Positions 28,191 through 37,976 of a DNA stretch of 64,000 nucleotides are shown piece by piece. Position numbers and translations under genes: made by a program. The notes beneath the pieces were generated by a model, which saw only the letters and a program-made list of their open reading frames with translations, made no database searches and was not told where the DNA came from. Each line of letters begins with the position of its first letter. Position 1 is the stretch's first letter. This stretch comes from Pycnococcus provasolii (Eukaryota; Chlorophyta; Pseudoscourfieldiophyceae; Pseudoscourfieldiales; Pycnococcaceae), in the NCBI GenBank assembly GCA_938743325.2, contig OW568865.1, positions 992,001 to 1,056,000 on the forward strand, read 5' to 3'.

Positions 28191-30545
28191 ATGCCGCTTC
28201 CGCTGCTGCTTCTGCGTCTGCTGGTCATGGTCGTCGTCGTCGTGGTGGTATGTCCATCAGCCTCTCCGGTATTCGTGGGCGCTGCCACCTCTTCAGTTTC
28301 AGTTTCAGGTTCAGAATCAGATTCATCCTCAGGTTCAGGTTCTGAATTTAGCGTGTCGATGTACATGCCCGGCGTCACCACACAACAGACTGATTCGTAC
28401 ATGTGCCTCGCCGTGAAAGTCCCGAAAACTGGATACATCACCGCGTACGAACCCAAGGCGAAACAAGAGGTCGTTCACCATATGCTACTGCACGGGTGTC
28501 GGGAACCGTACTTACCGAAGGAAAATACGCCGTGGCCGTGCGTCATGGGACAGATCTGTGGAAGAGGACAATCAGGTGCTGTGCAGTTTCTGTACGGATG
28601 GGGGAAAAACGCACCGCCGCTCAAACTACCGGAAGGCGTCGGATTCTCCATGGGTGCACACGACGCAAATACGGGAGAATCCACCGACGGCGTCGAATGG
28701 CTCGTCCTGCAGGTGCACTACCTCGTCGTCGCGGACAAACCCGACTTCAGCGGCGTGCGCATCATGGCAACCACGCAAAGCCAGCCGCTCAAGGCTGGCG
28801 TGCTCGCATTCGCTACAGGAGGTTCCATCCCGCCGAAAAAGGAGGCGTTCCACGTCATCTCAGACGCCTGCTACGACGACGCCAGGCCAGTTCAGGTGTT
28901 TGCTTTTCGCGTGCACGCGCACGGGCTCGGACAGCTCAACACGCTCAGCCGCGTTGCCGTGGCCTCGGTGGACAATCGGGTCGACTTGGACACCGCGGTG
29001 CACGACCTCAGAGAGGAGCCGAACCAGCTCGTTGGCAGGTCGCCGCAGCTGCCACAGTCGTTCGAGCCGCTCGGCGGTGCACTCGGCGAAAAGTTCCTGC
29101 TCACGCCCGGTACTCGGCTGCGCATGATCTGCACGTACAACAGCATGTCGAGAGACAAAATCACATACTTCGGATTCAGCGCGTCGCACGAAATGTGCAA
29201 CGTGTATCTGATGGTGATGGCGACCGAGGGCGTGAGCCACGGCAACTTCGACCACAAGATTGGAAGCGCGCTGCCTGCGCTGTCCGCAACGCACGCACCG
29301 GCGGTGCCGTGGAAGGATGGACTCGTAGGACCGGATGCGAATCTGCCAGACAACCTTGGGCAAGTGTCAGCCGTCGTCGTGGGATGGAACGCGCACGTCT
29401 TCGTGCTCGTGCGGCGTGATATCGCCTGGGGCAGCTTCGGCGTGAGGCAGGGTGATCGGGTGGTGGGTCAGAGGCCGATGGCGGTGCCCGAGCAGCAAGT
29501 GAGTGGCGCAAGCCTGTTCTCGTTCCGCGCGGCGACAACGTCGGGGGCGAAGGCTGAGGCGGATCCTGCCGAGTCAGCACGTGGTGGACTGCTCGATGGC
29601 ATGCTGCACATGCCTCACGGACTTAGTCTGACGCCCGACGGGCACCACTTCTGGATTACTGACGTTGCGCAGCACGTCGCGATGAAGGTAACCCGCACGG
29701 GTGATGTGGAAGCTGTGATTGGCGAGAAGGGAACGAGCGGGCAAGGTGACAAGCTGTGCATGCCCACGCACGCCATCGGGGCTTCGGACGGATCTGTGTA
29801 CATTGCCGATGGATACTGCAACTGCCGTGTCGCGCACTTTGGCAAGGATGGATCGCTTCTTGCGCAGTGGCCGCCGAAGTCAGGGCAGGGATTGAGGTTA
29901 GGGCAGCAATGCCCCTTCCAGGTTCCTCACGGCATTGCGGTTGACGAGTGCGCGTCTCTCATTGCGGTTGCGGATCGCGAGAATGCGCGTGTCGTCTGGC
30001 TCCGCCTTGTGGGCGACGACTTTGCACCTGTGCCTGATGGTGAACTGCCACTACGCGGCATGTCGGCAGAGAGCGCGGGCATTCGCAAGGAGGTGCAAGG
30101 GTACCCGTACGCGATCCGCCGTGTCGGTGGCGGCGACTTCTTCGTGCTCACCTGGGATCGTGGCGGCAGCGGCAATGTTGCCGTGCACCGCGTGTCCGCG
30201 CCGCCGAAACATGGGAATGGTGCTCGGCGCATACGTTTGTCAAATGCCGAATCAGAAGAATCTGCGGAGACTCGACGTGCAAGTGTCATTTCAAGCTGGT
30301 CTCTTCCCGGGGTGGACGCCCCTCACGACCTTGCGGTGGTCGCATCGCACGATGGCGGTGCGATCGTGTACGTGGCGGAGACGCGAGGATCCGACAGTCG
30401 GCTACGTCGCTTCGAGCTGTCCCCGTCGTCGACGACGACGATGGGTGGCGTCTCCCGTGCGGGCGACGTTTCGCTTGAGCAGGATCGCAGTGCGCTCGCA
30501 AGCAGGCGCGCGGCATTTGCGAAAATCAGCCACGGCGTGGGTTAG
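28191..30545 (+). CDS. PAM: Bifunctional peptidylglycine alpha-amidating monooxygenase (PHM + PAL)
   Basis: 784 residues, secretory. A signal peptide (LLLLRLLVMVVVVVVV) leads a Ser-rich linker. The PHM half (~55-370) shows all copper ligands in order: VVHHMLLHGC (two His of CuH), LQVHYLVV (third His), FRVHAHGLGQL (HxH of CuM) and HEMCNVYLMV (Met of CuM). The PAL half (~430-760) is a six-bladed propeller with MPHGLSLTPDG, ITDVAQH, CMPTHAIG...VYIADGYCNCRV, VPHGIAVDE, ADRENARV and DAPHDLAVV. These supply the metal-binding His and the catalytic Tyr/Arg seen in animal PAL. PAM oxidises Gly-extended peptides to alpha-hydroxyglycine and cleaves them to C-terminal amides, in the secretory path or cilia. 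No membrane anchor is seen at the end. PAM is known from Chlamydomonas. Confidence 0.92.
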   Translation: MPLPLLLLRLLVMVVVVVVVCPSASPVFVGAATSSVSVSGSESDSSSGSGSEFSVSMYMPGVTTQQTDSYMCLAVKVPKTGYITAYEPKAKQEVVHHMLLHGCREPYLPKENTPWPCVMGQICGRGQSGAVQFLYGWGKNAPPLKLPEGVGFSMGAHDANTGESTDGVEWLVLQVHYLVVADKPDFSGVRIMATTQSQPLKAGVLAFATGGSIPPKKEAFHVISDACYDDARPVQVFAFRVHAHGLGQLNTLSRVAVASVDNRVDLDTAVHDLREEPNQLVGRSPQLPQSFEPLGGALGEKFLLTPGTRLRMICTYNSMSRDKITYFGFSASHEMCNVYLMVMATEGVSHGNFDHKIGSALPALSATHAPAVPWKDGLVGPDANLPDNLGQVSAVVVGWNAHVFVLVRRDIAWGSFGVRQGDRVVGQRPMAVPEQQVSGASLFSFRAATTSGAKAEADPAESARGGLLDGMLHMPHGLSLTPDGHHFWITDVAQHVAMKVTRTGDVEAVIGEKGTSGQGDKLCMPTHAIGASDGSVYIADGYCNCRVAHFGKDGSLLAQWPPKSGQGLRLGQQCPFQVPHGIAVDECASLIAVADRENARVVWLRLVGDDFAPVPDGELPLRGMSAESAGIRKEVQGYPYAIRRVGGGDFFVLTWDRGGSGNVAVHRVSAPPKHGNGARRIRLSNAESEESAETRRASVISSWSLPGVDAPHDLAVVASHDGGAIVYVAETRGSDSRLRRFELSPSSTTTMGGVSRAGDVSLEQDRSALASRRAAFAKISHGVG

Positions 30546-31591
30546 TTAGTATACAGTACCTTCCTTTCAGGCGGAAGTTTTTTGGAAAAACCAAATTGTT
30601 GCTTGTAAAATCATCATAGACTACATAGTACTAGAATACCAACGACGGATTCCCGTGATCAGGGATCTGAGAGTGCGTCCTTCTTCGTCTCGGAGGTCAC
30701 GAGTCAGTGAGTCACGAGTCACGAGCGAGACTCGGGCACTCGGCCGAGCGAGGAGTTGTTACCCTACCCTAAGCCTAAGGGTAGTGGTACTGTACTCCAT
30801 TATTCGTTAGGGTTACAGTAGGGTTAGCACGAGCAGGCAGGAGGAGGTAACCCATCGAGCCTCCATCGGCTGCTATGAAAACGGTGGTAAACTTTACCCG
30901 GGTACTGGTAGCGGTACTGGTAGGAAGGCCTTCCTTGTCTAAGAACTACTATGGTGAACTATTTGACTGTTGACCGAGAAAAAGGTGTTTGACCATGACA
31001 CACGACAGTCCATGCTAACCTTAGACTAGGTGTCCATGCTGCCATGACCATGACGCGAGCTCCGTCAAAAAAGAAGGCAAGTGACTACCAAGTAGGAGGT
31101 CCAAGGAGGTGAACATTTCTCCTCAACCTCTCCCAAAACCAGAGCTCCCAACCAACTAGAGCTCACAACACACGCTCCAACCAGTCAGCCTCGTGAAGAT
31201 TGTCACCCTCGTGAAGACAGTCTGACAGTCAGCTGTTCTCGTGACAGAAGCCTGCTCTCTACCATTCTCAAGCAAGCATCAAGGGGCCAACAAGTCCAAG
31301 TGGCCAACTTCAAGTGGTTTCAAGGGGCCAACAAGTCCAAGTTCAAGTTCAAGGGGCCAAGTTCAAGTGGCCAACAACTTCAAGTGGTTTCAAGGCCGGC
31401 CAGTAAAGTTTACTTACCACTCCACACCCAAACAAACACTCAACCAGTGAAGGCCTTCTCCAGACAAAAGCCTCTCCAAAACGCATCTGCAGTCAGTCGT
31501 CTAAGCCCACCCCTCTCGCTCGCAAGAGTTCCATCTGTCCGTCAACGGCCCCCTGTCTGTTGGTACATACCTGTGTTGTTTGTTGCAAGTC
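30546..31591. other. Intergenic region with short CAAG-type repeats
   Basis: No gene was seen. Short palindromes related to CTAAGGTTAG and a TTAGGGTTA-type stretch occur at about 30760-30830. An array of degenerate repeats built on CAAGTGG and CAAGGGGCCAACAAGTCC lies at about 31270-31402 in what is probably the leader of the J-domain gene. Confidence 0.45.
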
Positions 31592-33511
31592 ATGTCGTCC
31601 GAGCCGTCCGGGTCACATTTGTCTGCGGCCATGGCCATGGCCATGGCCACGGGTTCCACAGCTGCACCTGGTAGTTCTGGTGGTGGAGCCATAGGTTCCT
31701 CCATAGGTTCAGGTGGTGGAGGGTTAGGGGCTTCGTTAGGTGGTGGTGGTTTGCCTCGTTTTCGAGGTGGGCGTGCAGCCTACGAAGCTTTGGCCTCCTC
31801 CTCTTCTTCGCACTCGAACCTGCCTGCGGTGTCCGCGCTCTCGCTGCGCAACGCGCTCGCAGGGAGCGGAGGAGGCGTGCCGTGGAGAGCCCTCTCAGGA
31901 GGGGCGGCGGCCAAGGCGTTCGGGTTCGACGCAGGAAATAACGAACTGTCCGCTCGGGAAAAGAAAGAAAGGCACGAAGAACTGCAGGCGCGCGTCGCGG
32001 AGCAAAAACGTGCGGCGGCAGCCAGAAAACAGCGTGCGGAAGATAAGATGAGGGAGGAGGAGGAGGCGCGCTTAGCCGCACGCGATGCTCAGAGAGCCCT
32101 GCAGGAAAAACAAAGGCAGCTGAGAGCGGAGGCGAGAAAACAACAGATGGAGCGCAAGGAGCGAGAGAGGGAGCGCAAGGAGAACGAGGAGAGGCAGAGA
32201 CTCGAGTCGGCGGCGAGGCGACGCGTGAGGAGAGGGTACCACCGCGACTACCGATTCAACCCCACGGGCGACGGACAACATCCAAGAGCTCCGAGCCCTA
32301 ACACCGCCGAGGCGGCCGCCGCGGCACACGCCGCAGGAGCAGCTGACGCGAGGAGAGACCTATACGCCGCGCTGGGCGTGCGGCATGACGCAGACGCGAC
32401 TGAAGTGCGCCGCGCATTCCAAAAGGTGGCGCTTGCAAACCATCCAGACAAGGTTCAGCAGCGCTCCTTGGATCCGTCGTGGCACGGCGTCTCGAACGGA
32501 TCCAAGCCAAGCGCCGCGGTGATGAGAGCGACGAACAGGGCTGCGGAGGAGGCGAGCTCACGCTTTCAGATTGCGAAGCATGCGTTCGACGTGCTCGGCG
32601 ATGCTGACAAACGTGCGGCGTACGATCGCGCACGCGCCAACCTGTTTGGACCACCCGCCCCGAATCGTGCCTCAGCGCGGCCTCCGACCGCACCGAGGCC
32701 GTCGCCTAAGCCGCCAGCTGCAAGGTCCAGGCCGTCGACATCTTCGGGCGCGCCACGTCCAGGTGGTGTTGTCGTGGACATTGGAGAAGCAGGGAAGGAG
32801 TCTAGGCTCAGTGCAAAGCGCCGGAAGGACCAGCAGGATGCAGCCACGGCGGGAGCGGCGATGGCCGCCATGGCGCGTGCTGCGCCAATGGTGCCTGAAC
32901 CTCTCGACGGCGGTGTCAGTCGACCGTCGACATCGTCGTCCGTTCTGCGCCCGCAGATGCGCCCCGGAGGCGACAACGGGTCTCAGCGTCCAAGTTCTTC
33001 CTATTCGCCGAGAAAAGCCTTCGGTGAGTCGTTCGTCCGTCCCACGACCGCACCGACGAAAAAGAACCGAAAGCGCAATTCGTCGCCATCGCTGCGCCGT
33101 ACATTGTCGTCGCCCCCTGGCTTGTCGAAAGACACGGCGGTGCCAATCTTTGTCACCGCGCACGTGCTGCAGCGAGGCGGCTTGCGCCTGGCTGCAGTTG
33201 GCACGAACACATTCCGTGTTCGCATTCCTCCCAACTCGTGTGCAGGAGATGTCGTGACCGTCGCGAACGAGTGCAGTCACCCGGACGATGCCGTTCACGT
33301 GTATTTCGTGATGCGTCTGTCTGGCGCAGGTCGCCCGGGCGTCGTTCACGCCGCGACAGCGCAGAGCGTCGACTCCGAGCTGTCGATGCGTGCTCGTTTG
33401 AACTGCAAGGAGGCGTATGCAAGGAGCTCGACTCGTTCGCCAACGAAACCGCGTCGGGTGGAAGTGCCCACGTTGAATCCGAGCCGCAATCCGTACGGCA
33501 TACGCGTTTAA
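31592..33511 (+). CDS. J-domain (DnaJ/HSP40) protein
   Basis: About 639 residues from the ATG at 31592 (MSSEPSGSH). A Gly/Ser-rich head is followed by a strongly charged coiled coil (~110-215; KKERHEELQARVAEQKRA and so on). The J domain begins DLYAALGVRHDADATEVRRA at ~255 and has the HPD tripeptide near 284-286 in LANHPDKV. An insert of ~35 residues separates HPD from the last helices (FQIAKHAFDVLGDADKRAAYD). After a Pro/Ser-rich linker the C-terminus has a beta-rich segment (FVTAHVLQRGGLRLA...NTFRVRIPPNSCAGDVVTV), like the substrate-binding fold of type II J proteins. It should stimulate an HSP70; the client is unknown. Confidence 0.85.
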   Translation: MSSEPSGSHLSAAMAMAMATGSTAAPGSSGGGAIGSSIGSGGGGLGASLGGGGLPRFRGGRAAYEALASSSSSHSNLPAVSALSLRNALAGSGGGVPWRALSGGAAAKAFGFDAGNNELSAREKKERHEELQARVAEQKRAAAARKQRAEDKMREEEEARLAARDAQRALQEKQRQLRAEARKQQMERKERERERKENEERQRLESAARRRVRRGYHRDYRFNPTGDGQHPRAPSPNTAEAAAAAHAAGAADARRDLYAALGVRHDADATEVRRAFQKVALANHPDKVQQRSLDPSWHGVSNGSKPSAAVMRATNRAAEEASSRFQIAKHAFDVLGDADKRAAYDRARANLFGPPAPNRASARPPTAPRPSPKPPAARSRPSTSSGAPRPGGVVVDIGEAGKESRLSAKRRKDQQDAATAGAAMAAMARAAPMVPEPLDGGVSRPSTSSSVLRPQMRPGGDNGSQRPSSSYSPRKAFGESFVRPTTAPTKKNRKRNSSPSLRRTLSSPPGLSKDTAVPIFVTAHVLQRGGLRLAAVGTNTFRVRIPPNSCAGDVVTVANECSHPDDAVHVYFVMRLSGAGRPGVVHAATAQSVDSELSMRARLNCKEAYARSSTRSPTKPRRVEVPTLNPSRNPYGIRV

Positions 33512-33993
33512 AACAGACCGTAATAATGGAAGTGTACATTACCACCTTTTGTCCAACAAGACCTATATAGATTTATAATATGTTCACGACGATTAAGCTC
33601 CAGGACATCTCTTGCATAGTCATCCATCATCGGCGCCAATCATTCCGAATATTCCATACATTCAGCAGCGCATATTGTTGCCACCCCACCCACCTGGGTG
33701 ATACGTAAGTACTATGGATAGGCTTTATCCCTACTGTACAGTAGAACAATGATAGAACTAACCTTAAGGTAGGTTAGGGTATGTGATTAGGGTTAGGGTT
33801 ACGGGTCGGGTTAGGGTTACGATTAGGGTTAGGGTTAGGGTTATGGCTCGTCGCTCTCCAATTAGGTTTTTCCCCCTCCCGTTCCCTGGTTTAGGTTTTT
33901 TCATTTTTCCTCTGGTTGTTTGTTTTGGTTTTGGTTTTCTTCCCGCGTCCCGTCCGTCATTCTGCTCATATTTTATTCTTAGTTCACACAAAT
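33512..33993. other. Intergenic region with telomere-like array
   Basis: An interrupted array of GGGTTA units (GGTTAGGGTTAGGGTTA and variants) lies at about 33774-33844, just upstream of the RPN11 gene. A CTAACCTTAAGGT palindrome sits before it. No gene was seen. Confidence 0.5.
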
Positions 33994-34932
33994 ATGGAGC
34001 GTTTGACGCGTTACCTGGGCGCGCAAGGTGGACCTGGAGGTATGGGAGGACCCGGCAGCGACGGCCCGATGATGGACACGTCCGAGAAGGTGTTCATCTC
34101 GTCTTTAGCGCTCCTGAAGATGCTCAAGCACGGCCGAGCGGGCGTGCCCATGGAGGTGATGGGACTCATGCTCGGCGAGTTCGTCGACGACTTCACGGTG
34201 AACGTCGTGGACGTGTTCGCCATGCCGCAGTCAGGTACGGGCGTGTCCGTCGAGGCGGTGGATCCTGTGTTCCAAACGAAGATGCTTGACATGCTGCGCC
34301 AGACGGGACGGCCGGAGATGGTGGTGGGGTGGTACCACTCCCACCCTGGGTTCGGATGCTGGCTCTCCGGTGTGGACATCAACACGCAGCAGTCGTTCGA
34401 GGCGCTCAACCCGCGCGCGGTGGCTGTGGTCGTCGACCCTATTCAGAGCGTCAAGGGAAAGGTGGTCATTGACGCGTTCCGCCTAATCAACCCGCAGACT
34501 ATGATGCTAGGGCAGGAGCCGCGCCAGACGACGTCGAACGTCGGGCACTTGCACAAGCCGTCGATCCAGGCGCTCATTCATGGCCTGAACAGGCACTACT
34601 ACAGCATAGCCATCGCACACTCGAAGGATGCAAACGAGGAGGACATGCTTATGAACTTGCACAAGGCGACTTGGACGGACGGCTTCGACTTGGTGAACTT
34701 CGACGACATGGCTTCGAAGAACGAGGGGTGCATGAAGGAGATGAAGGCGCTCACGGAGAGGTACGAGGAGAGCGTGCTGGAGGAGACGGCAACGGACGAC
34801 GCGGACAAATTCTTGGTTGCTAACGTCGGCAAGCAGGATGCGAAGAAGCGGCTGGCGGCTGGCGCCGACCTGTCGGTGGCGGATAACGTCGCGCAGTCTC
34901 TTGGCATCATGCTAGAGAGCGTCGCATTCTAA
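33994..34932 (+). CDS. RPN11: 26S proteasome regulatory subunit RPN11 (PSMD14), JAMM deubiquitinase
   Basis: 312 residues from the ATG at 33994 (MERLTRYLG), the normal family length. The MPN+ domain has the glutamate in [17 protein letters not shown] and the zinc motif in [19 protein letters not shown] (HxH-x7-S-x2-D), the JAMM active site. The conserved family blocks [20 protein letters not shown] and NRHYYSIAI are present. RPN11 sits in the proteasome lid and removes ubiquitin chains from substrates as they enter the core. The first residues upstream of 33994 belong to an open but non-homologous leader frame. Confidence 0.97.
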   Translation: MERLTRYLGAQGGPGGMGGPGSDGPMMDTSEKVFISSLALLKMLKHGRAGVPMEVMGLMLGEFVDDFTVNVVDVFAMPQSGTGVSVEAVDPVFQTKMLDMLRQTGRPEMVVGWYHSHPGFGCWLSGVDINTQQSFEALNPRAVAVVVDPIQSVKGKVVIDAFRLINPQTMMLGQEPRQTTSNVGHLHKPSIQALIHGLNRHYYSIAIAHSKDANEEDMLMNLHKATWTDGFDLVNFDDMASKNEGCMKEMKALTERYEESVLEETATDDADKFLVANVGKQDAKKRLAAGADLSVADNVAQSLGIMLESVAF

Positions 34933-35116
34933 AAAAAGAAGAGTGTTGAGTAACAAAGTGAACAAATTGAACAAAGAGAAGAAAAAAGATGAAGAGGAAA
35001 AAAGAATGGCGACGTCGGAAGAAAACAAATATGTATTGGTATGTGTATGCTGTTGGTGGAGTTGTGACTCTTTCTTTCTTTTTATGGGTGGGGGAGGCAT
35101 GGTGACGAGACTTACC

Positions 35117-36004
35117 TTACGCGTCGTCTGCTTCATAGTCGTCCGACGGCAGGTCTACGGACAGCTCGTGGATGCGCTCGCGCAGCATGCGAACGAGCTC
35201 GTCACCTTCGTCTTCGCCGAGCTGCGGGTCAGCCTCCCGAGCAGCCTCGAAGTCCTTCTGCTCGAACCCAAGCACACCTAGGTGGTCGACGAGAGTGTGC
35301 ATAGCGTCGCACCCGTCACACGCACAAATTAGCGTTCCTTTGCGCCACGCGGTTGGGTTGACGAGCGCCGTCGTTCGCGTTCCACAGCGGTTGCACGTGA
35401 AGGATATGCGCAGCGAGCGCCTTGGGCTCGGCTGTCCGTCAGGAGGAGGCGGTGGCGTGTATTCTCCCCATGCGCTGGTGTTGGTTGGTTGTTCCTCTTG
35501 TTGGTTTGTTGCGCGTGGTGGAGGCAGTGCGGGCAGGTTGGTCGTCGGCGTTGGCGAGAAGACGACGAGCGGCGGTTTCTTTTCGTCTTCATCGTACAGA
35601 ACAATGTGTCCCGCGCTAGCACCCGGCCCTGCTAAGAATGCGAACGGCTCCGTAGTTTCAATGAGCTTATCATTATTATGATTCCCACTGAAGTTATCTT
35701 CTCCAGAGGGCGGAGCATCATATGACTCGTCGTCATCGTACTCCTGCTCAAGTTGTTGTTGTGGACGTCTGCGAGCTCGCCACGAGCCAGGCTGCCAGAA
35801 TACCCACCCCCCCGGATTCGAATTTTCCCTGGATTGCGAATGACAAACGAAAGAAACTCCAGGACGACGAGCACCAAGACGAGCACCACCAGCACCAGCA
35901 CCAAGGTGAGCACGAGAATGAACACCAGCACCAGCACCAAGACGAGCACCAGCACCAGCACGAGCACGAGCACGAAGACGAGCACCAGCACCAAGCATCA
36001 TCAT
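35117..36004 (-). CDS. zf-DNL protein: organellar HSP70 escort (HEP/Zim17/Tim15-like)
   Basis: 295 residues. The zinc finger reads [19 protein letters not shown]...[19 protein letters not shown]. Two CxxC pairs and the 'H.l.DhLG' ending define the DNL-type finger of mitochondrial Zim17 and plastid HEP proteins, which keep organellar HSP70s soluble. The N-terminus is an Arg/Ala/Gly-rich presequence ([18 protein letters not shown]) encoded by imperfect tandem repeats, followed by a long low-complexity linker. The C-terminus is acidic. Plastid against mitochondrial location cannot be decided. It converges with RPN11. Confidence 0.88.
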   Translation of the reverse strand: MMMLGAGARLRARARAGAGARLGAGAGVHSRAHLGAGAGGARLGARRPGVSFVCHSQSRENSNPGGWVFWQPGSWRARRRPQQQLEQEYDDDESYDAPPSGEDNFSGNHNNDKLIETTEPFAFLAGPGASAGHIVLYDEDEKKPPLVVFSPTPTTNLPALPPPRATNQQEEQPTNTSAWGEYTPPPPPDGQPSPRRSLRISFTCNRCGTRTTALVNPTAWRKGTLICACDGCDAMHTLVDHLGVLGFEQKDFEAAREADPQLGEDEGDELVRMLRERIHELSVDLPSDDYEADDA

Positions 36005-36255
36005 CCTATAAAGGGATATATTCGTAAGAGTAAAAAAAATATAAAAAAAAAATGTAAAAAAAAACGATACGTTTGCCGCGTCAGGGGGCCAGGAAAAGAG
36101 CGAACCTGCGAGAACACGGAGGGGCCGGAAGATTCAAGATTCGGATTCGGACCAGGTGCCAGGGTCAGGGGGAAGAGTTTTAGGACACGTCGGCCTATCT
36201 GGTTAGGGTTTTATCTAGGGTTACATGTGTGACCTTCAGCTTCAGAGATCTTTCT

Positions 36256-37638
36256 TTACTCCTCGCTGATGCCGTACAAGTCCACGCACGTTTTCGGATC
36301 CGCGTGCACCGTGCACGTCGGTGTGCCTGGCATAATCGTCACCGTGCCAGTCCGTGCGCCACTCGGCTTGCTGATCCGATGAGGCTCCATAACGCAAGTC
36401 ACCGCGACGCGGGTTGAGCGACGCGCCTTCGAATAACGGGCCGCTATGCTCGCAGCGGCGAGCACGTCCTCCATCGGATACCCGCCAGCGTCGAGCTTCG
36501 CGAGCGTCGTCTTCGACGCCGCTCGGCGTGGAACGGCGACAGTCGTCGACTCGTCTGGAGACTGAGAAAAGGGCTTAGCACTTTCGTCGCCGTTCGCGGG
36601 ATGACGTAGCAGCACGTGTGCGCCCGCCTCACCCTGCACGTGGAACCACACCGCAGGTCGCTGTCTCGAAAAACGCAGGCTCACATCCTCGTTGCCCTGC
36701 GAGTTGCGTCCGCACAGAATCTCGAGACCCGCGGGGCTGGTGAAGAGTCGTATGCCGCTCGCATTCGACCCGATGCCACCGGCGCCGCTTTGGGACGGGC
36801 CGCTGCTCTGCGCACTCTCCTGCTTCTTCTTCTTTGCAGCCTTAGGCTGGTATCCTAGCTTGGCGAATGCTCTCATAGCCGCTTCAGCGGCGCGCTCGAT
36901 ATCGTCGTCGGACATTTCAGAAGCCTTCTTGGCGAGCTCGTCGACGTGGCGAATGACTTCTTCGGCTCGCGCACGATCTTGTTCGTGCTTCGCAAGCAGC
37001 TCTTCCGTCTTGCTGGTTTGCTTTCTCGCCTGTTTCGCACGTTTGTACAGTTTCTCGGCTGTTGGAATCGCGCCATCCTCTTCGTCGACGTCCACGAGCA
37101 CCTCCTCGCCCGTTTCGAAGTCTAGGCACTTCAGCTGTTTCTGCTTTGGTTTGTAGGTGTGCGCAAACGCCATGATGAGATCTGCACGTGCTCGCAGCTC
37201 ACCCTCGTCTTCGGCCGAAGCTTGTTGCTTGAGCAGTCCTTCGCGTCGTCCCTGTAATCGAATCGCGACGTCGTCTGCGAAAGCTTGGAGGTTGGCAACT
37301 GTCGTCTCGGCTGTTGCGTCCAACGAGGTTGGCAGACAAGCCGCGGAAACGAACGACGAACCCCTTCTTCTTGAGCCCCTAGTAAGGTTAGGTATCGACA
37401 CACACACACCATGGGTGGGCAAAAACACACCGTGGGTCACGTGCCAAAAGCGCATACTACCGAACGCACGCCTTGTAACGTCATATCCGCCGATCCCATC
37501 TTTACCGCCGAAACTTCCCGTTCGAAGTGATACCGCAGACGGTGACAAGGACAAGGACAAGGCCAAGGCACGACACCTTCTTAGAGGCAGACCACTCCTG
37601 CACCGAAGGCTGAGACTACCACTGCGAGGCAGCAGCAT
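36256..37638 (-). CDS. Organellar NFACT-R domain protein (RqcH/NEMF-related) without an NFACT-N part
   Basis: 460 residues. An Arg/Ser/Leu-rich presequence (RSGLPLRRCRALALSLSLS) suggests plastid or mitochondrial targeting. Residues ~115-290 match the central coiled-coil region of bacterial RqcH/FbpA (ELRARADLIMAFAHTYKP, LYKRAKQARKQ). Residues ~300-450 match the NFACT-R RNA-binding domain (SPAGLEILCGRNSQGNEDV, VWFHVQGEAGAHVLLRHP, ARYSKARRSTRVAVTCV). RqcH/NEMF recruit tRNA to stalled large ribosomal subunits for tail addition. The ~230-residue NFACT-N domain found in RqcH is not present, and no room for it is seen before the presequence. The role is inferred to be in organellar ribosome quality control or ribosome binding. 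Confidence 0.82.
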   Translation of the reverse strand: MLLPRSGSLSLRCRSGLPLRRCRALALSLSLSPSAVSLRTGSFGGKDGIGGYDVTRRAFGSMRFWHVTHGVFLPTHGVCVSIPNLTRGSRRRGSSFVSAACLPTSLDATAETTVANLQAFADDVAIRLQGRREGLLKQQASAEDEGELRARADLIMAFAHTYKPKQKQLKCLDFETGEEVLVDVDEEDGAIPTAEKLYKRAKQARKQTSKTEELLAKHEQDRARAEEVIRHVDELAKKASEMSDDDIERAAEAAMRAFAKLGYQPKAAKKKKQESAQSSGPSQSGAGGIGSNASGIRLFTSPAGLEILCGRNSQGNEDVSLRFSRQRPAVWFHVQGEAGAHVLLRHPANGDESAKPFSQSPDESTTVAVPRRAASKTTLAKLDAGGYPMEDVLAAASIAARYSKARRSTRVAVTCVMEPHRISKPSGARTGTVTIMPGTPTCTVHADPKTCVDLYGISEE

Positions 37639-37972
37639 GACGACGAGGTGTTTTATTGTTTGGGGGGGAGAATGAATGAAGATAACCTATCCACAAAGAG
37701 GCCCCTCGAGAGCCCCCCTGGTGGAGCTCCTTTTGGGGATCCCGGTCGGACACAGAGTGGGATCCCTCGACCAAAAGTCCAAAACCTTGAACTAAACTTA
37801 GGCACGCGGTGCGCCACCTACACAACGTCGGCGCTTAGTGTCCGGCGGACGACTACACGCTCACCATGTACCTCGAACGTGGACTTCCCAAGGCGGTCAT
37901 CAATGACATTCATATTTCATATGCTCAAGGCGCAACAACGAATCCACAATCCGTTTTACAGACTTGTTCTCT
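37639..37972. other. Unrecognised spacer left of the LTR element
   Basis: A weakly coding-like stretch at about 37850-37970 (YTLTMYLERGLPKAVINDI) resembles a piece of a retroelement gag, but the match is too short to be sure. A GGGGATCCCGGTC motif near 37737 also occurs at 26888. Confidence 0.3.
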
Positions 37973-37976
37973 TCAT

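Noticed and set aside
35632-36232. Frames opposite the HEP presequence (poly-His/Gln, Val-Leu repeats)
   Set aside because: They result from the GCACCAGCACCA-type repeats that encode the Arg/Ala/Gly presequence on the minus strand.
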